In this document: in pieces, positions 9,468 to 17,063 of the stretch
How the letters are laid out: each line of letters opens with the position of its first letter
Position numbering within the stretch: the first letter of the stretch is position 1
Source: Williamsia sp. 1135
GTDB lineage: Bacteria; Actinomycetota; Actinomycetes; Mycobacteriales; Mycobacteriaceae
Direction of reading: 5' to 3'
NCBI RefSeq assembly: GCF_002095395.1
Contig: NZ_MJEI01000107.1
Span: 186,001 to 250,000, forward strand
DNA: 64,000 bases
Translations under genes and position numbers: made by a program
Notes under the pieces: model-generated
Databases searched by the model: none
Told to the model about the DNA's origin: nothing
What the model saw: the letters and a program-made list of their open reading frames with translations, nothing else

Positions 9468-9505
9468 CTATCAGACGCGGAGCCGGAGGCGGAGCTCGAC
9501 CATGA
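9464..9505 (+). CDS. Bridging mini-ORF 1 (13 codons) after the RDD/FHA gene
   Basis: ATG 9464 overlaps the stop of the upstream gene (ATGA) and the frame ends at TGA 9503-9505, overlapping ATG 9502 of the next mini-ORF (ATGA). The peptide would be MTIRRGAGGGARP. It is one unit of the tandem array 9464-9617. It is likely to matter as a coupling relay rather than as a peptide; translation is not shown. Confidence 0.35.
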   Translation: MTIRRGAGGGARP

Positions 9506-9617
9506 CGACTGGAGACGAAGCCGCAGACACGGCTCGGGCCATGACGACTGGAGACGAAGCCGCAGACACGGCTCGGGCCATGACGACTGGAGACGAAGCC
9601 GGAGGCGGAGCTCGACC
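9464..9617 (+). repeat. 38/39-bp tandem repeat (4 units), each beginning ATGA
   Basis: Units start at 9464, 9502, 9541 and 9580, with lengths 38, 39, 39 and 38; a fifth ATGA at 9618 is the PP2C start. Units two and three are identical. Units one and four share the ending GCCGGAGGCGGAGCTCGACC. There are no spacers, so this is not a CRISPR. The array fills exactly the gap between two genes. Confidence 0.9.
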
Positions 9618-9621
9618 ATGA
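9502..9621 (+). CDS. Bridging mini-ORF 2 (39 codons) leading into the PP2C gene
   Basis: ATG 9502 overlaps the stop of mini-ORF 1, and TGA 9619-9621 overlaps the PP2C ATG at 9618. The peptide is three 13-residue units: MTTGDEAADTARA twice, then MTTGDEAGGGARP. Units two and three begin with ATGs at 9541 and 9580, so initiation at any of the three would end at the same coupled stop. The acidic repeat peptide has no recognisable function. Confidence 0.35.
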   Translation: MTTGDEAADTARAMTTGDEAADTARAMTTGDEAGGGARP

Positions 9622-10433
9622 CAATGGAGACGACTGGGACAGTCCGTGATGAGATGCGCAGTGGGACAGGCGAGTTCGGTCAGGTCGAGATAAGTTGGGC
9701 AGTGGTCAGTGATGTCGGTCTGCTTCGGGAGACCAACGAAGACGCGGCACTGGTGGGGCCTGGCATGCTCCTCGTCGCGGACGGTATGGGTGGCCACGAT
9801 TGCGGCGAACTAGCCAGCGAGGCGGCGCTGTCGGCGTTGTCGGACACCGCGATCACGGGGATCAACCGCACTCGGGACTCGGTGATGGACCTGCTGAGCG
9901 AGGCGCAACGTCAGATCGAGGACATCGACACCGCAGACTCGGGTCGGCGAGCGGGTACGACGATCACCGGGGCGATGTTGGTCGACAATGACGGCGTCCC
10001 GCACTGGCTTGTACTCAACATCGGGGATTCTCGGACATACCGGATGTCTCACGGCCGTCTGGAGCAAGTGACGGTCGATCATTCGCAAGTACAAGAACTC
10101 GTGGACGCGGGTTTCTTGACCGCGGCACAGGCCCGGGTCGACCCGCGACGAAACGTGATCACCAGAGCCCTTGGCGCGGGTATGGAGCAGGAAGCCGACT
10201 TCTTCACGTTCCCGGTGGAGGTGGGGGACCGGATCATGGTGTGTTCCGACGGGCTGACCGGTGAGCTGACAGACGATTCGATCGCGACGATCCTCGCCGA
10301 CCTCACAGACCCTGCCCAGGCCGCACAGGCTCTGGTGGCGGCGGCGTTGGAAGCGGGCGGACGGGACAACATCACGGTGGCGATTGCCGACGCGACAGCT
10401 GTTCCGAAGATCGTGGAGTCCACTGACCGGTGA
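9618..10433 (+). CDS. PP2C-family Ser/Thr protein phosphatase
   Basis: A 271-residue metal-dependent phosphatase. The PP2C motifs appear in order: RETNEDAAL (about residue 38), VADGMGGH (about 54-61, two metal-binding Asp/Gly positions), AGTTITGAML, LNIGDSRTYR, NVITRALGA, VCSDGLTGELTD and GGRDNITVAI. It therefore has the full set of metal-ligand aspartates and should be active on phosphoserine/threonine. There is no transmembrane span, so it is cytoplasmic, unlike membrane-bound PstP. It is coupled to the upstream RDD/FHA gene through the mini-ORF array and is one base from the FHA gene downstream. No Ser/Thr kinase gene is in the block. Confidence 0.93.
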   Translation: MTMETTGTVRDEMRSGTGEFGQVEISWAVVSDVGLLRETNEDAALVGPGMLLVADGMGGHDCGELASEAALSALSDTAITGINRTRDSVMDLLSEAQRQIEDIDTADSGRRAGTTITGAMLVDNDGVPHWLVLNIGDSRTYRMSHGRLEQVTVDHSQVQELVDAGFLTAAQARVDPRRNVITRALGAGMEQEADFFTFPVEVGDRIMVCSDGLTGELTDDSIATILADLTDPAQAAQALVAAALEAGGRDNITVAIADATAVPKIVESTDR

Positions 10434-10440
10434 GATGCCC

Positions 10441-11211
10441 ATGACCGCAGCGGATTCGCCGGATGAGTCGCCGATCGTCGCGCAACAGGTAGATCGAGCG
10501 ATCCCCGAGACTTTTGTCGACTACTGCGGCGAGAGGTTCACGGTCAGCCCTGACGAGCCATTCCACATCGGGCGTGAGGCCGATCTCGACGTCGACGACA
10601 ATCCGTACCTGCATCGTAAGTTCCTGATGCTCCACTACGAGGACGGGTTGTGGTGGTTGTCGAATGTCGGTTCGCACCTGTCGGCCGGCGTGGTTGCCGG
10701 AGACGCCGGATTTCAGGCGACTCTCGCGCCGGGCGCCCGGGTGCCGCTGGTTTCCGGCGTGAGCGCCGTGGTCTTTTCCGCTGGTCCGACGACCTATGAG
10801 CTCGATATTCACTCCGGCGCAACACCTTTGGTCACCATTGAGCCGCCCGTCGAGCCGACGCAGAGTGGGGAGACCACGATCGGTGTGGTCTCGCTGACCG
10901 AGAGCCAAAAGCTGCTCATCGTGGTGTTGGCCGAGGAAGTGCTGCGTCGCAACGGCACGGGCGCGAGCTCGATCCCGTCGTCGGCGCAAGCCGCCAGGCG
11001 CCTGGGATGGTCCATCACGAAGTTCAATCGAAAGCTCGACAACGTCTGCGACAAGTTCGATCAGATAGGCGTCTCCGGGATGCGCGGTGGCTCGGGCCGG
11101 TTGGCGAGCAATCGACGGGTCAAGCTCGTCGAGTATGCGGTCGCGGCGCGGCTGGTGACACGCTCAGACCTCCCTCTGATCGACGCCGAGGCGAAGGTCA
11201 ACGGCGTCTGA
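10441..11211 (+). CDS. FHA-like domain protein with C-terminal winged-helix region
   Basis: 256 residues from ATG 10441; the in-frame ATG at 10435 is an alternative. Residues about 28-120 look like an FHA fold: FHIGREADLDVDD (the GR is conserved), then NPYLHRKFLMLHY in place of the usual Ser-Arg-x-x-His, then WLSNVGS (the Asn is kept). The C-terminal ~100 residues (LTESQKLLIVVLAEEVLRRN, SAQAARRLGWSITKFNRKLDN) look like a winged helix-turn-helix. It may be a phosphopeptide-responsive DNA-binding protein, the likely output partner of the PP2C gene upstream. The DNA-binding role is inferred from the helix pattern only. A terminator hairpin overlaps its stop. Confidence 0.65.
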   Translation: MTAADSPDESPIVAQQVDRAIPETFVDYCGERFTVSPDEPFHIGREADLDVDDNPYLHRKFLMLHYEDGLWWLSNVGSHLSAGVVAGDAGFQATLAPGARVPLVSGVSAVVFSAGPTTYELDIHSGATPLVTIEPPVEPTQSGETTIGVVSLTESQKLLIVVLAEEVLRRNGTGASSIPSSAQAARRLGWSITKFNRKLDNVCDKFDQIGVSGMRGGSGRLASNRRVKLVEYAVAARLVTRSDLPLIDAEAKVNGV

Positions 11212-11222
11212 GACGCCTCTTT
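11203..11222 (+). terminator. Intrinsic terminator after the FHA/winged-helix gene
   Basis: GGCGTCT at 11203-11209 and AGACGCC at 11211-11217 form a compact stem over the stop codon, followed by TCTTT. The stem is short but well placed, and the next gene has a 200-bp leader of its own. Confidence 0.5.
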
Positions 11223-11304
11223 GTGCCCTGCTGCGCCCCAATGTCTGCACCATCGGGCAGCTGGATGGGTTCTTCTTGAGCAAAATGCGCTCTAACCTGC
11301 GGAT

Positions 11305-11327
11305 ATGGGGTGGGTAGTTCTCCCCAT
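11305..11327. promoter_or_regulatory. Inverted repeat in the 11212-11416 gap, possible operator
   Basis: ATGGGG at 11305-11310 and CCCCAT at 11322-11327 are perfect inverted 6-mers 11 bases apart, 90 bases before the LuxR-type gene. TTGAGC at 11276 and GGATAT at 11301 could be weak promoter elements (19-base spacing). The rest of this 205-bp gap shows nothing that I recognise. Confidence 0.3.
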
Positions 11328-11416
11328 CGACACAGCTGGGAGGTCGTCTTAGTGTTTGTGTCACGTCCAGAACAGCGCGGCGGAGCTAGCCGGCCAACAC
11401 CTACAGGAGAACTTCG

Positions 11417-11896
11417 ATGACCGTATTGCACAACACCTTTGGCGCGCCGGCTCGCACTCGGGTCGGATATCGGCCGGCGACCCCGGCCAGGATGACGCGA
11501 GAAGAGGCTCTCGCCCGGCTGGCCCAGCGCACGATGCCACTGCCTGGCCGACCGGGACACGCCGCAGCAGGCGCCACCTGCACCACTCCGGGCGCCCCCA
11601 CCTCGAACGGTCAGCAGTCGCGGTCGATGCACGCCCCGATGGCCTCCGAGCCGGCGCCGGTGGCGTATCCGAAACCGAAATTGTCGCAGCGGGAGATCGA
11701 GGTGCTACGCGCGTGGCTGAACCTGGATTCGAAGTCCGCGGTGGCCGAGTCCCTGTTCATCTCGCTGGGGACCGTGAACACGCACCTCGCCCGAATCCGG
11801 GTGAAGTACAACGAGGTCGGTCGCGGCGCTCCCACCAAGGCCGCGCTGGTCGCGCGCGCCATCCAGGACGGGATCGTGCATATCGACGACCTGTGA
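11417..11896 (+). CDS. LuxR-type helix-turn-helix regulator
   Basis: A 159-residue protein starting at ATG 11417, with AGGAG 9 bases upstream. Residues about 88-155 are a LuxR/GerE-type DNA-binding domain: LSQREIEVLRAWLNLDSKSA, then SLFISLGTVNTHLARIRVKY, with the recognition helix at GTVNTHLARIR. The first 87 residues are rich in Pro, Ala, Arg and Thr and look disordered; there is no receiver or ligand domain, so it is not a classical response regulator. It stands alone between the PP2C/FHA genes and tesB and has its own upstream region. Its targets are unknown; it could act with the neighbouring signalling genes. Confidence 0.85.
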   Translation: MTVLHNTFGAPARTRVGYRPATPARMTREEALARLAQRTMPLPGRPGHAAAGATCTTPGAPTSNGQQSRSMHAPMASEPAPVAYPKPKLSQREIEVLRAWLNLDSKSAVAESLFISLGTVNTHLARIRVKYNEVGRGAPTKAALVARAIQDGIVHIDDL

Positions 11897-11968
11897 GCGC
11901 AGGCGCCATGGTGCGTGGTGGGGATCACTGACGACGGTGGGCAATAATCGTTGTCGGAAAGGGGTCAC

Positions 11969-12826
11969 ATGGCCATGGCGATGATCGAGGAGATCCTGCA
12001 ACTCGAGGCGATCGAGAAGGACATCTACCGAGGACGCGTACATCCGAGTTTTCTGCAGCGGACGTTCGGCGGCCAGGTTGCCGGCCAGTCGCTGGTGTCG
12101 GCGACCCGCACCGTCGAGGACAGGTTCCGGGTGCACTCCCTGCACGGATACTTTCTGCGTGGGGGCAACCCCAAAGAACCGACGGTCTACCTCGTCGATC
12201 GGGTGCGGGACGGTCGCTCGTTCTGCACGCGCCGCGTCACCGCGATTCAGGACGGACTGGCGATCTTCACGATGTCGGCCTCGTTCCACGTCGAGGATCA
12301 GGGGTACGAGCATCAGGACAGCATGCCCCGCGTGCCCCGCCCCGAAGAACTGCCCGACATCCTCGATTCCGAGGACGCGGATCTCACGGCCCCGTATCGC
12401 GAGTGGGAGAACTTCGACGTCCGAATTGTGCCTCGTGACCAGTTGATCGGGAGCCGGGATCTCGCGTCCCAGCAGCAGGTCTGGTTCCGCTACCGCAACC
12501 CGCTGCCCGACGACCAGGTCTTTCACGTCTGCACGCTCGCGTACATGAGCGATATGACTCTGCTCGGTTCGGCCAAGGTCGCACACCCCGACGAGGACGC
12601 GCAGTTCGCATCGCTCGATCATGCGATGTGGTTCATGCGCCCGTTCCGGGCCGACGAATGGCTCCTCTACGACCAGACGTCGCCGTCGGCCGGTGGCGGT
12701 CGCGCACTGACCCAGGGCAGGATCTACGACCACCGCGGTGTGATGGTGGCGGCGGTGACCCAGGAGGGGCTGACCCGCACCGGACGCGAGGTCCCCAAGG
12801 ATCAGCACGCCAAGCGGGAGAGTTGA
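11969..12826 (+). CDS. tesB: Acyl-CoA thioesterase II
   Basis: A 285-residue double-hotdog thioesterase that hydrolyses acyl-CoA to free acid and CoA. Features are [18 protein letters not shown] and [11 protein letters not shown] in the first hotdog (the latter a TesB hallmark), and [20 protein letters not shown] with [13 protein letters not shown] in the second. GGAAAGG at 11956-11962 favours ATG 11969; ATGs at 11975 and 11981 are in frame and possible. The order pdxS ... tesB-pdxT is as in M. tuberculosis except for the inserted signalling genes. Its stop overlaps the pdxT start, so the two are translationally coupled although functionally unrelated. Confidence 0.94.
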   Translation: MAMAMIEEILQLEAIEKDIYRGRVHPSFLQRTFGGQVAGQSLVSATRTVEDRFRVHSLHGYFLRGGNPKEPTVYLVDRVRDGRSFCTRRVTAIQDGLAIFTMSASFHVEDQGYEHQDSMPRVPRPEELPDILDSEDADLTAPYREWENFDVRIVPRDQLIGSRDLASQQQVWFRYRNPLPDDQVFHVCTLAYMSDMTLLGSAKVAHPDEDAQFASLDHAMWFMRPFRADEWLLYDQTSPSAGGGRALTQGRIYDHRGVMVAAVTQEGLTRTGREVPKDQHAKRES

Positions 12827-13431
12827 GCGCCACGCTGCGGATCGGTGTCCTCGCGCTGCAAGGCGACGTCCGCGAACACCACGCCGCGCTCTCCGCCATC
12901 GGGGTGGAGTCTGTCTCTGTGCGTCGACCCGCGGAACTCGCATCGATCGACGGGATCATAATCCCGGGTGGAGAGTCGACGACGATGAGCCGGTTGCTCG
13001 TCCTGCTCGATCTCCTGGACCCTCTGCGCGCTGCCCTCGCCGGTGGCCTGCCCGCCTACGGATCATGTGCCGGGATGATCATGCTGGCGACCGACATCCT
13101 CGACACCAGGCCAGACGCGCATCACCTCGACGCCTTGGACATCACGGTGCGGCGCAACGCTTTCGGTCGGCAGGTCGCTTCCTTCGAGACGGACCTGGAA
13201 CTCGACGGCATCGCGGGGGGCCCGATGCGTGCCGTCTTCATCAGAGCACCCTGGGTCGAGTCGACCGGGGAGGCTGTAGATGTTCTGGGGGTCGTACCGG
13301 AAGGGCCCGCGGAGGGCCGGATCGTCGCGGTCCGCCAAGGCGTCGTCCTGGCCACGTCGTTTCATCCCGAGGTCACCGGGGATCGTCGCGTCCACGAGTA
13401 TTTCGTCGAGATGGCGCGCTCGGCACGGTGA
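12823..13431 (+). CDS. pdxT: Pyridoxal 5'-phosphate synthase, glutaminase subunit
   Basis: A 202-residue class I glutamine amidotransferase that supplies ammonia to PdxS. The family hallmarks are [13 protein letters not shown] at the N-terminus, PGGESTT, the catalytic Cys in YGSCAGMI and the His-Glu pair in FHPEVTGD. The start is taken as TTG 12823, which overlaps the tesB stop (TTGA); no better start lies before the conserved N-terminus. The 126-bp gap before yebC contains a good -10 candidate and no gene. Confidence 0.94.
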   Translation: MSATLRIGVLALQGDVREHHAALSAIGVESVSVRRPAELASIDGIIIPGGESTTMSRLLVLLDLLDPLRAALAGGLPAYGSCAGMIMLATDILDTRPDAHHLDALDITVRRNAFGRQVASFETDLELDGIAGGPMRAVFIRAPWVESTGEAVDVLGVVPEGPAEGRIVAVRQGVVLATSFHPEVTGDRRVHEYFVEMARSAR

Positions 13432-13470
13432 AACCCTCCGAGCCTGCATCTGGGCACCGCGGCGCGGGAG

Positions 13471-13476
13471 TAGGAT
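13471..13476 (+). promoter_or_regulatory. Candidate -10 element for yebC
   Basis: TAGGAT at 13471-13476 lies 81 bases before the yebC ATG and fits the actinobacterial TANNNT -10 box. No convincing -35 is present. The bases just upstream (GCGGCGCGGG) recur before yajC. Confidence 0.3.
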
Positions 13477-13557
13477 CGGTCCGCAGTTCAAAGACCCGCC
13501 ACCGACCACGAATCGACCGCATGCCTTCGCCGGGCATCATGAAAGGGGCTTGCGCCA

Positions 13558-14316
13558 ATGAGCGGCCACTCCAAATGGGCCACCACCAAGCACAAGAAGG
13601 CGGTGGTTGATGCCAAGCGCGGCAAGATGTTTGCCAAGCTCGTGAAGAACATCGAGGTTGCAGCGCGTACCGGCGGCGGTGACCCGAGTGGCAACCCGAC
13701 GTTGTTCGACGCCATCCAGAAGGCAAAGAAGTCGTCGGTCCCCAACGACAACATCGAGCGAGCCCGCAAGCGCGGCGGCGGCGAAGAGGCCGGTGGCGCC
13801 GACTGGCAGAACATCACGTACGAAGGCTATGGCCCCAACGGTGTCGCGATCCTCATCGAATGCCTCACCGACAACAGGAACCGCGCTGCCACCGAGGTGC
13901 GCACCGCGATGAGCCGCAACGGGGGCAACATGGCAGACCCCGGTTCGGTCTCGTACCTGTTCCACCGCAAGGGTGTGGTGACCCTGGAAAAAGCAGGCCA
14001 GACCGAGGACGATGTGCTGATGGCCGTGCTCGAGGCAGGTGCAGAGGAGATCACAGACCTGGGCGACACCTTCGAGATCGTCAGTGAGCCAACCGATCTC
14101 GTCGCCGTCCGGTCCGCGCTTCAAGAGGCCGGTATCGATTACGAGTCCGCCGAGGCGAGCTTCCGGGCGTCTGTCGAAGTACCCGTCGACGCCGACGGTG
14201 CCCGCAAGGTGTTCCGCCTGATCGACGCGCTCGAGGACTCCGACGACGTCCAAGACGTGTATTCGAATGTCGATATCAGCGATGAGGTATTGGCTGAGTT
14301 GGAGGAAGAGGACTAG
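13558..14316 (+). CDS. yebC: YebC/PmpR-family protein
   Basis: A 252-residue protein of the YebC/PmpR family. The N-terminal [14 protein letters not shown] signature is diagnostic; [14 protein letters not shown] and the acidic C-terminus also match. Members have been described as DNA-binding regulators and, more recently, as factors helping ribosomes at proline-rich stretches; which applies here cannot be told. AAAGGGG lies about 10 bases before the ATG. In many bacteria yebC precedes ruvC, as here, but a 302-bp gap with its own SOS promoter separates them. Confidence 0.96.
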   Translation: MSGHSKWATTKHKKAVVDAKRGKMFAKLVKNIEVAARTGGGDPSGNPTLFDAIQKAKKSSVPNDNIERARKRGGGEEAGGADWQNITYEGYGPNGVAILIECLTDNRNRAATEVRTAMSRNGGNMADPGSVSYLFHRKGVVTLEKAGQTEDDVLMAVLEAGAEEITDLGDTFEIVSEPTDLVAVRSALQEAGIDYESAEASFRASVEVPVDADGARKVFRLIDALEDSDDVQDVYSNVDISDEVLAELEEED

Positions 14317-14398
14317 GGGCTGCTGGCCCCGCCGGGTCGGGCCGGGAGTGTGCGCTTGTGTCGCCGCTGTGTCATTTCGCTCCGCTTCGCTGCGCGGG

Positions 14399-14488
14399 GC
14401 GTGCGGCCCTTAATCGCGTGCTCTTCCTCCGTCGACTCGGTCGCTGCGCTCCCTCGCTCCTCCGTCCAGAGCACGCGGGGCCGCACGC
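14399..14488. repeat. Long bulged inverted repeat upstream of ruvC
   Basis: GCGTGCGGCCC (14399-14409), then TTAAT, then CGCGTGCTCT (14415-14424) pairs with AGAGCACGCG (14468-14477) and GGGCCGCACGC (14478-14488). All 21 pairs match, with TTAAT as a one-sided bulge and a 43-base pyrimidine-rich loop. It could be an RNA hairpin, a mobile miniature element or part of the yebC terminator. Confidence 0.65.
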
Positions 14489-14574
14489 GAGCGGTGTCAG
14501 TCGCGCGTCGTTCCGACCGCGAGAAGGCCGCGGTGTGTCGGTGAGCCGTTGCTGTCCTGCTTCCCTCTAGAATA

Positions 14575-14590
14575 TCGAACAACTGTTCGT
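14575..14590. promoter_or_regulatory. LexA-binding SOS box of ruvCAB
   Basis: TCGAACAACTGTTCGT fits the actinobacterial LexA consensus TCGAAC-N4-GTTCGA with one mismatch in the last base. It lies 28 bases before the ruvC ATG and overlaps the likely promoter (TAGAAT at 14568-14573). ruvCAB is a classical SOS target, so damage-induced expression is expected. Confidence 0.85.
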
Positions 14591-14618
14591 GTTTTGTGGT
14601 CCGACTTGAGGGGCGTTC

Positions 14619-15188
14619 ATGCGGGTGATGGGTGTGGACCCAGGGCTGACCAGATGCGGCATCGCGCTGGTCGAATCGGGTACGGGCCGCGCGGTCACCG
14701 CCCTGGACGTCGACGTCGTGCGGACGCCGCCGGAGATGGCCCTCGAGAACCGGTTGCTCGCGATCTACAACGCCGCTGAGCACTGGATCGAGATCCACAG
14801 TCCCGACGTGGTGGCGATCGAACGGGTCTTCGCCCAACACCAGGTCAGTACCGCGATGGGCACCGCGCAGGCCGGCGGTGTGGTCGCGCTGGCAGCCGCC
14901 AAACGCGACATCCCTGTTCGATTTCACACCCCCAGCGAGGTGAAGGCAGCAGTCACCGGCAGTGGTCGGGCCGACAAAGCCCAGGTCACCGCTATGGTGA
15001 CCCGAATCCTGGGAATGCAGCAGGCACCCAAACCGGCGGATGCCGCCGACGCCCTGGCGCTGGCGATATGTCATTGCTGGCGGGGCCCCGTGGCCGAGCG
15101 GATGGCACAGGCCCAGGCGCAGGCAGTGGCACAGCAGAAGGCGTATCGAGAGCGGGTCGCCCAGGCGAAGAAGGCGGTACAGCGGTGA
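14619..15188 (+). CDS. ruvC: Crossover junction endodeoxyribonuclease RuvC
   Basis: A 189-residue Holliday-junction resolvase with an RNase H fold. Acidic catalytic residues are visible in [10 protein letters not shown] (Asp near residue 7), [10 protein letters not shown] (Glu) and [12 protein letters not shown] (Asp pair). GAGGGG before ATG 14619 is the ribosome site. The C-terminal tail is Gln/Ala rich ([13 protein letters not shown]), an extension common in actinobacteria. The stop overlaps the ruvA GTG. It is the first gene of the LexA-controlled ruvCAB operon. Confidence 0.96.
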   Translation: MRVMGVDPGLTRCGIALVESGTGRAVTALDVDVVRTPPEMALENRLLAIYNAAEHWIEIHSPDVVAIERVFAQHQVSTAMGTAQAGGVVALAAAKRDIPVRFHTPSEVKAAVTGSGRADKAQVTAMVTRILGMQQAPKPADAADALALAICHCWRGPVAERMAQAQAQAVAQQKAYRERVAQAKKAVQR

Positions 15189-15781
15189 TCTCCTCGGTAC
15201 GTGGCCCGGTTATGGATGTAGCACTCGACCACGTCGTGATCGACTGCGCCGGAGTCGGTTATCGCGTTCTCGTGACTCCGACCACCGCAGGATCCGTGCA
15301 CCGGGGCGCCGAGGCGACCTTGCTGACGACCATGATCGTCCGCGAGGACTCGATGACCCTGTACGGGTTCACCGAGCCCGACGCACGCTCCCTGTTCACG
15401 CTGCTGCAGACCGTGACCGGCGTCGGTCCGCGACTCGCGATGGCCACCCTGGCGGTTCTCGAGCCCGACGCTTTGCGGCACGCGCTGGCAGGTGAGGACA
15501 CCAAGGCGCTCATGGGCGTTCCCGGGATCGGGAAAAGAGTCGCCGAGCGTCTCGTCGTGGAACTGCGCGACAAAGTCGACCGTCCGCATTCCGCCACCGG
15601 AACGGCGGCCGGGCCCGGGAGCTCCTCGGTACGTGATCAGGTCATCGAGGCCCTCGTCGGGCTGGGTTTCGCAGCCCCGGTTGCCGAGAAGACCGTCATC
15701 GCCGTACTGGCAGATCAACCGGGCGCCGATTCGGCGACCGTGCTACGTGCCGGCCTGGCATCGCTGGGTAGATCCACATGA
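15185..15781 (+). CDS. ruvA: Holliday junction branch migration protein RuvA
   Basis: A 198-residue protein that binds Holliday junctions as a tetramer and loads RuvB. The N-terminal OB-fold ([20 protein letters not shown]), two helix-hairpin-helix motifs ([14 protein letters not shown] and [16 protein letters not shown]) and the flexible linker before the C-terminal domain III (residues about 150-198) are all present. GTG 15185 overlaps the ruvC stop, and the stop overlaps the ruvB ATG, so all three genes are coupled. Confidence 0.96.
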   Translation: MISSVRGPVMDVALDHVVIDCAGVGYRVLVTPTTAGSVHRGAEATLLTTMIVREDSMTLYGFTEPDARSLFTLLQTVTGVGPRLAMATLAVLEPDALRHALAGEDTKALMGVPGIGKRVAERLVVELRDKVDRPHSATGTAAGPGSSSVRDQVIEALVGLGFAAPVAEKTVIAVLADQPGADSATVLRAGLASLGRST

Positions 15782-16962
15782 CCGGCGACACCTTCGACCC
15801 CGACGGCGGGGTCGGCCGGGACGGAGCGTTCGGTCCTGACGCCGCGTTCGATCCGGACAGGGCGGCCGGTACCGATGGCGCCAACAGGACGGTCAACGCC
15901 GGTCGTATCGGTGGTGACGGCGATCTCGACAACAGCCTGCGGCCCAAATCGCTCGGCGAGTTCATCGGCCAGCCCCGGGTCTGCGAGCAGTTGGACCTCG
16001 TGCTGCAGGCCGCCCGTGGCCGTGGTGGCACGCCCGATCACATCTTGCTTTCGGGGCCTCCCGGCCTCGGCAAGACCTCGTTGGCGATGATCATCGCGGG
16101 GGAGATGGGCGCCGCCCTGCGGGTCACGTCCGGCCCGGCACTCGAACGCGCGGGGGATCTCGCCGCGATGCTGTCGAACCTCGTCGAAGGTGATGTGTTG
16201 TTCATCGACGAGATCCACCGCATCGCGCGCCCTGCCGAGGAAATGCTCTATCTGGCGATGGAGGACTTCCGCGTCGATGTGGTGGTCGGGAAAGGACCGG
16301 GTGCCACCTCGATACCCCTCGACGTCGCGCCGTTCACGCTGGTCGGCGCGACCACGAGATCTGGTGCGCTCACCGGCCCACTCCGTGATCGCTTCGGCTT
16401 CACCGCGCACATGGAGTTCTACGACACGGGGGAGCTGGAGCGGGTCCTGACCCGCTCCGCCGGAATCCTCGGCATCACCATGCAAGCCGACGCCGGTGCC
16501 GAGATCGCATCCCGATCTCGCGGTACGCCGCGTATCGCCAACCGACTGCTGCGCCGCGTGCGCGACTACGCCGAGGTGCGGGCCGATGGCCTCGTGACCT
16601 TACCGATCGCCCGGGCGGCACTGGCGGTCTATGACGTCGATGAGCTCGGATTCGACCGGCTGGACCGAGCCGTCCTGGCCGCGTTGGTCCGGGGCTTCGG
16701 TGGCGGCCCGGTCGGCGTCTCGACGCTGGCGGTCGCGGTAGGCGAGGAACCGGCCACGGTCGAAGAGGTCTGTGAGCCATTCCTCGTACGTGCCGGGATG
16801 ATCGCCCGCACACCCCGTGGGCGGGTGGCCACTGCGGCCGCATGGCATCACCTGGGTCTCACGCCGCCGGCGGGAGCCCTCAACGCGGCGTTCGGGGTCC
16901 GTGCGCGCGACGAGGGCGCCGGGATGATCTCGCTCTTCGACTCGGACGACCAAGAGATCTGA
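15778..16962 (+). CDS. ruvB: Holliday junction branch migration ATPase RuvB
   Basis: A 394-residue AAA+ motor of branch migration. Walker A is GPPGLGKTS, Walker B is LFIDEIHR, sensor 1 is GATTRSG, and the arginine-finger region is GPLRDRFGF. The C-terminal winged helix is present ([20 protein letters not shown] onward). The usual start of the conserved region ([11 protein letters not shown]) is preceded by about 55 residues of low-complexity Asp/Gly/Phe-Asp-Pro-Asp sequence, longer than in most orthologues. ATG 15778 overlaps the ruvA stop, so the extension is probably translated; I see no equally good later start. Confidence 0.96.
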   Translation: MTGDTFDPDGGVGRDGAFGPDAAFDPDRAAGTDGANRTVNAGRIGGDGDLDNSLRPKSLGEFIGQPRVCEQLDLVLQAARGRGGTPDHILLSGPPGLGKTSLAMIIAGEMGAALRVTSGPALERAGDLAAMLSNLVEGDVLFIDEIHRIARPAEEMLYLAMEDFRVDVVVGKGPGATSIPLDVAPFTLVGATTRSGALTGPLRDRFGFTAHMEFYDTGELERVLTRSAGILGITMQADAGAEIASRSRGTPRIANRLLRRVRDYAEVRADGLVTLPIARAALAVYDVDELGFDRLDRAVLAALVRGFGGGPVGVSTLAVAVGEEPATVEEVCEPFLVRAGMIARTPRGRVATAAAWHHLGLTPPAGALNAAFGVRARDEGAGMISLFDSDDQEI

Positions 16963-17063
16963 GACTCGAATTCGGGCGCTGCGGCGCGGGGATGGCACAC
17001 TGGTTGTGATTGCGGGCGCTGCTCGTGACCACGAACACACAATCGAGGATTGAACACACCATC

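Larger units (their letters stand above)
14317..14618 (+). other. Non-coding gap between yebC and ruvC
   Basis: This 302-bp gap holds a small hairpin right after the yebC stop (GGGGC/GCCCC, 14316-14330), the bulged inverted repeat at 14399-14488 and the LexA box at 14575-14590. I see no coding region in it; short frames here lack a ribosome site and a recognisable product. Confidence 0.6.

Noticed and set aside
9464-9617. CRISPR array
   Set aside because: Units are directly tandem without spacers, only four copies, and each begins with a start codon; no cas genes are near.
11212-11416. tRNA or small RNA gene in the gap before the LuxR-type gene
   Set aside because: No cloverleaf, no T-loop (GGTTCGAATCC-like) sequence and no CCA-type 3' end were found here or in the other gaps.
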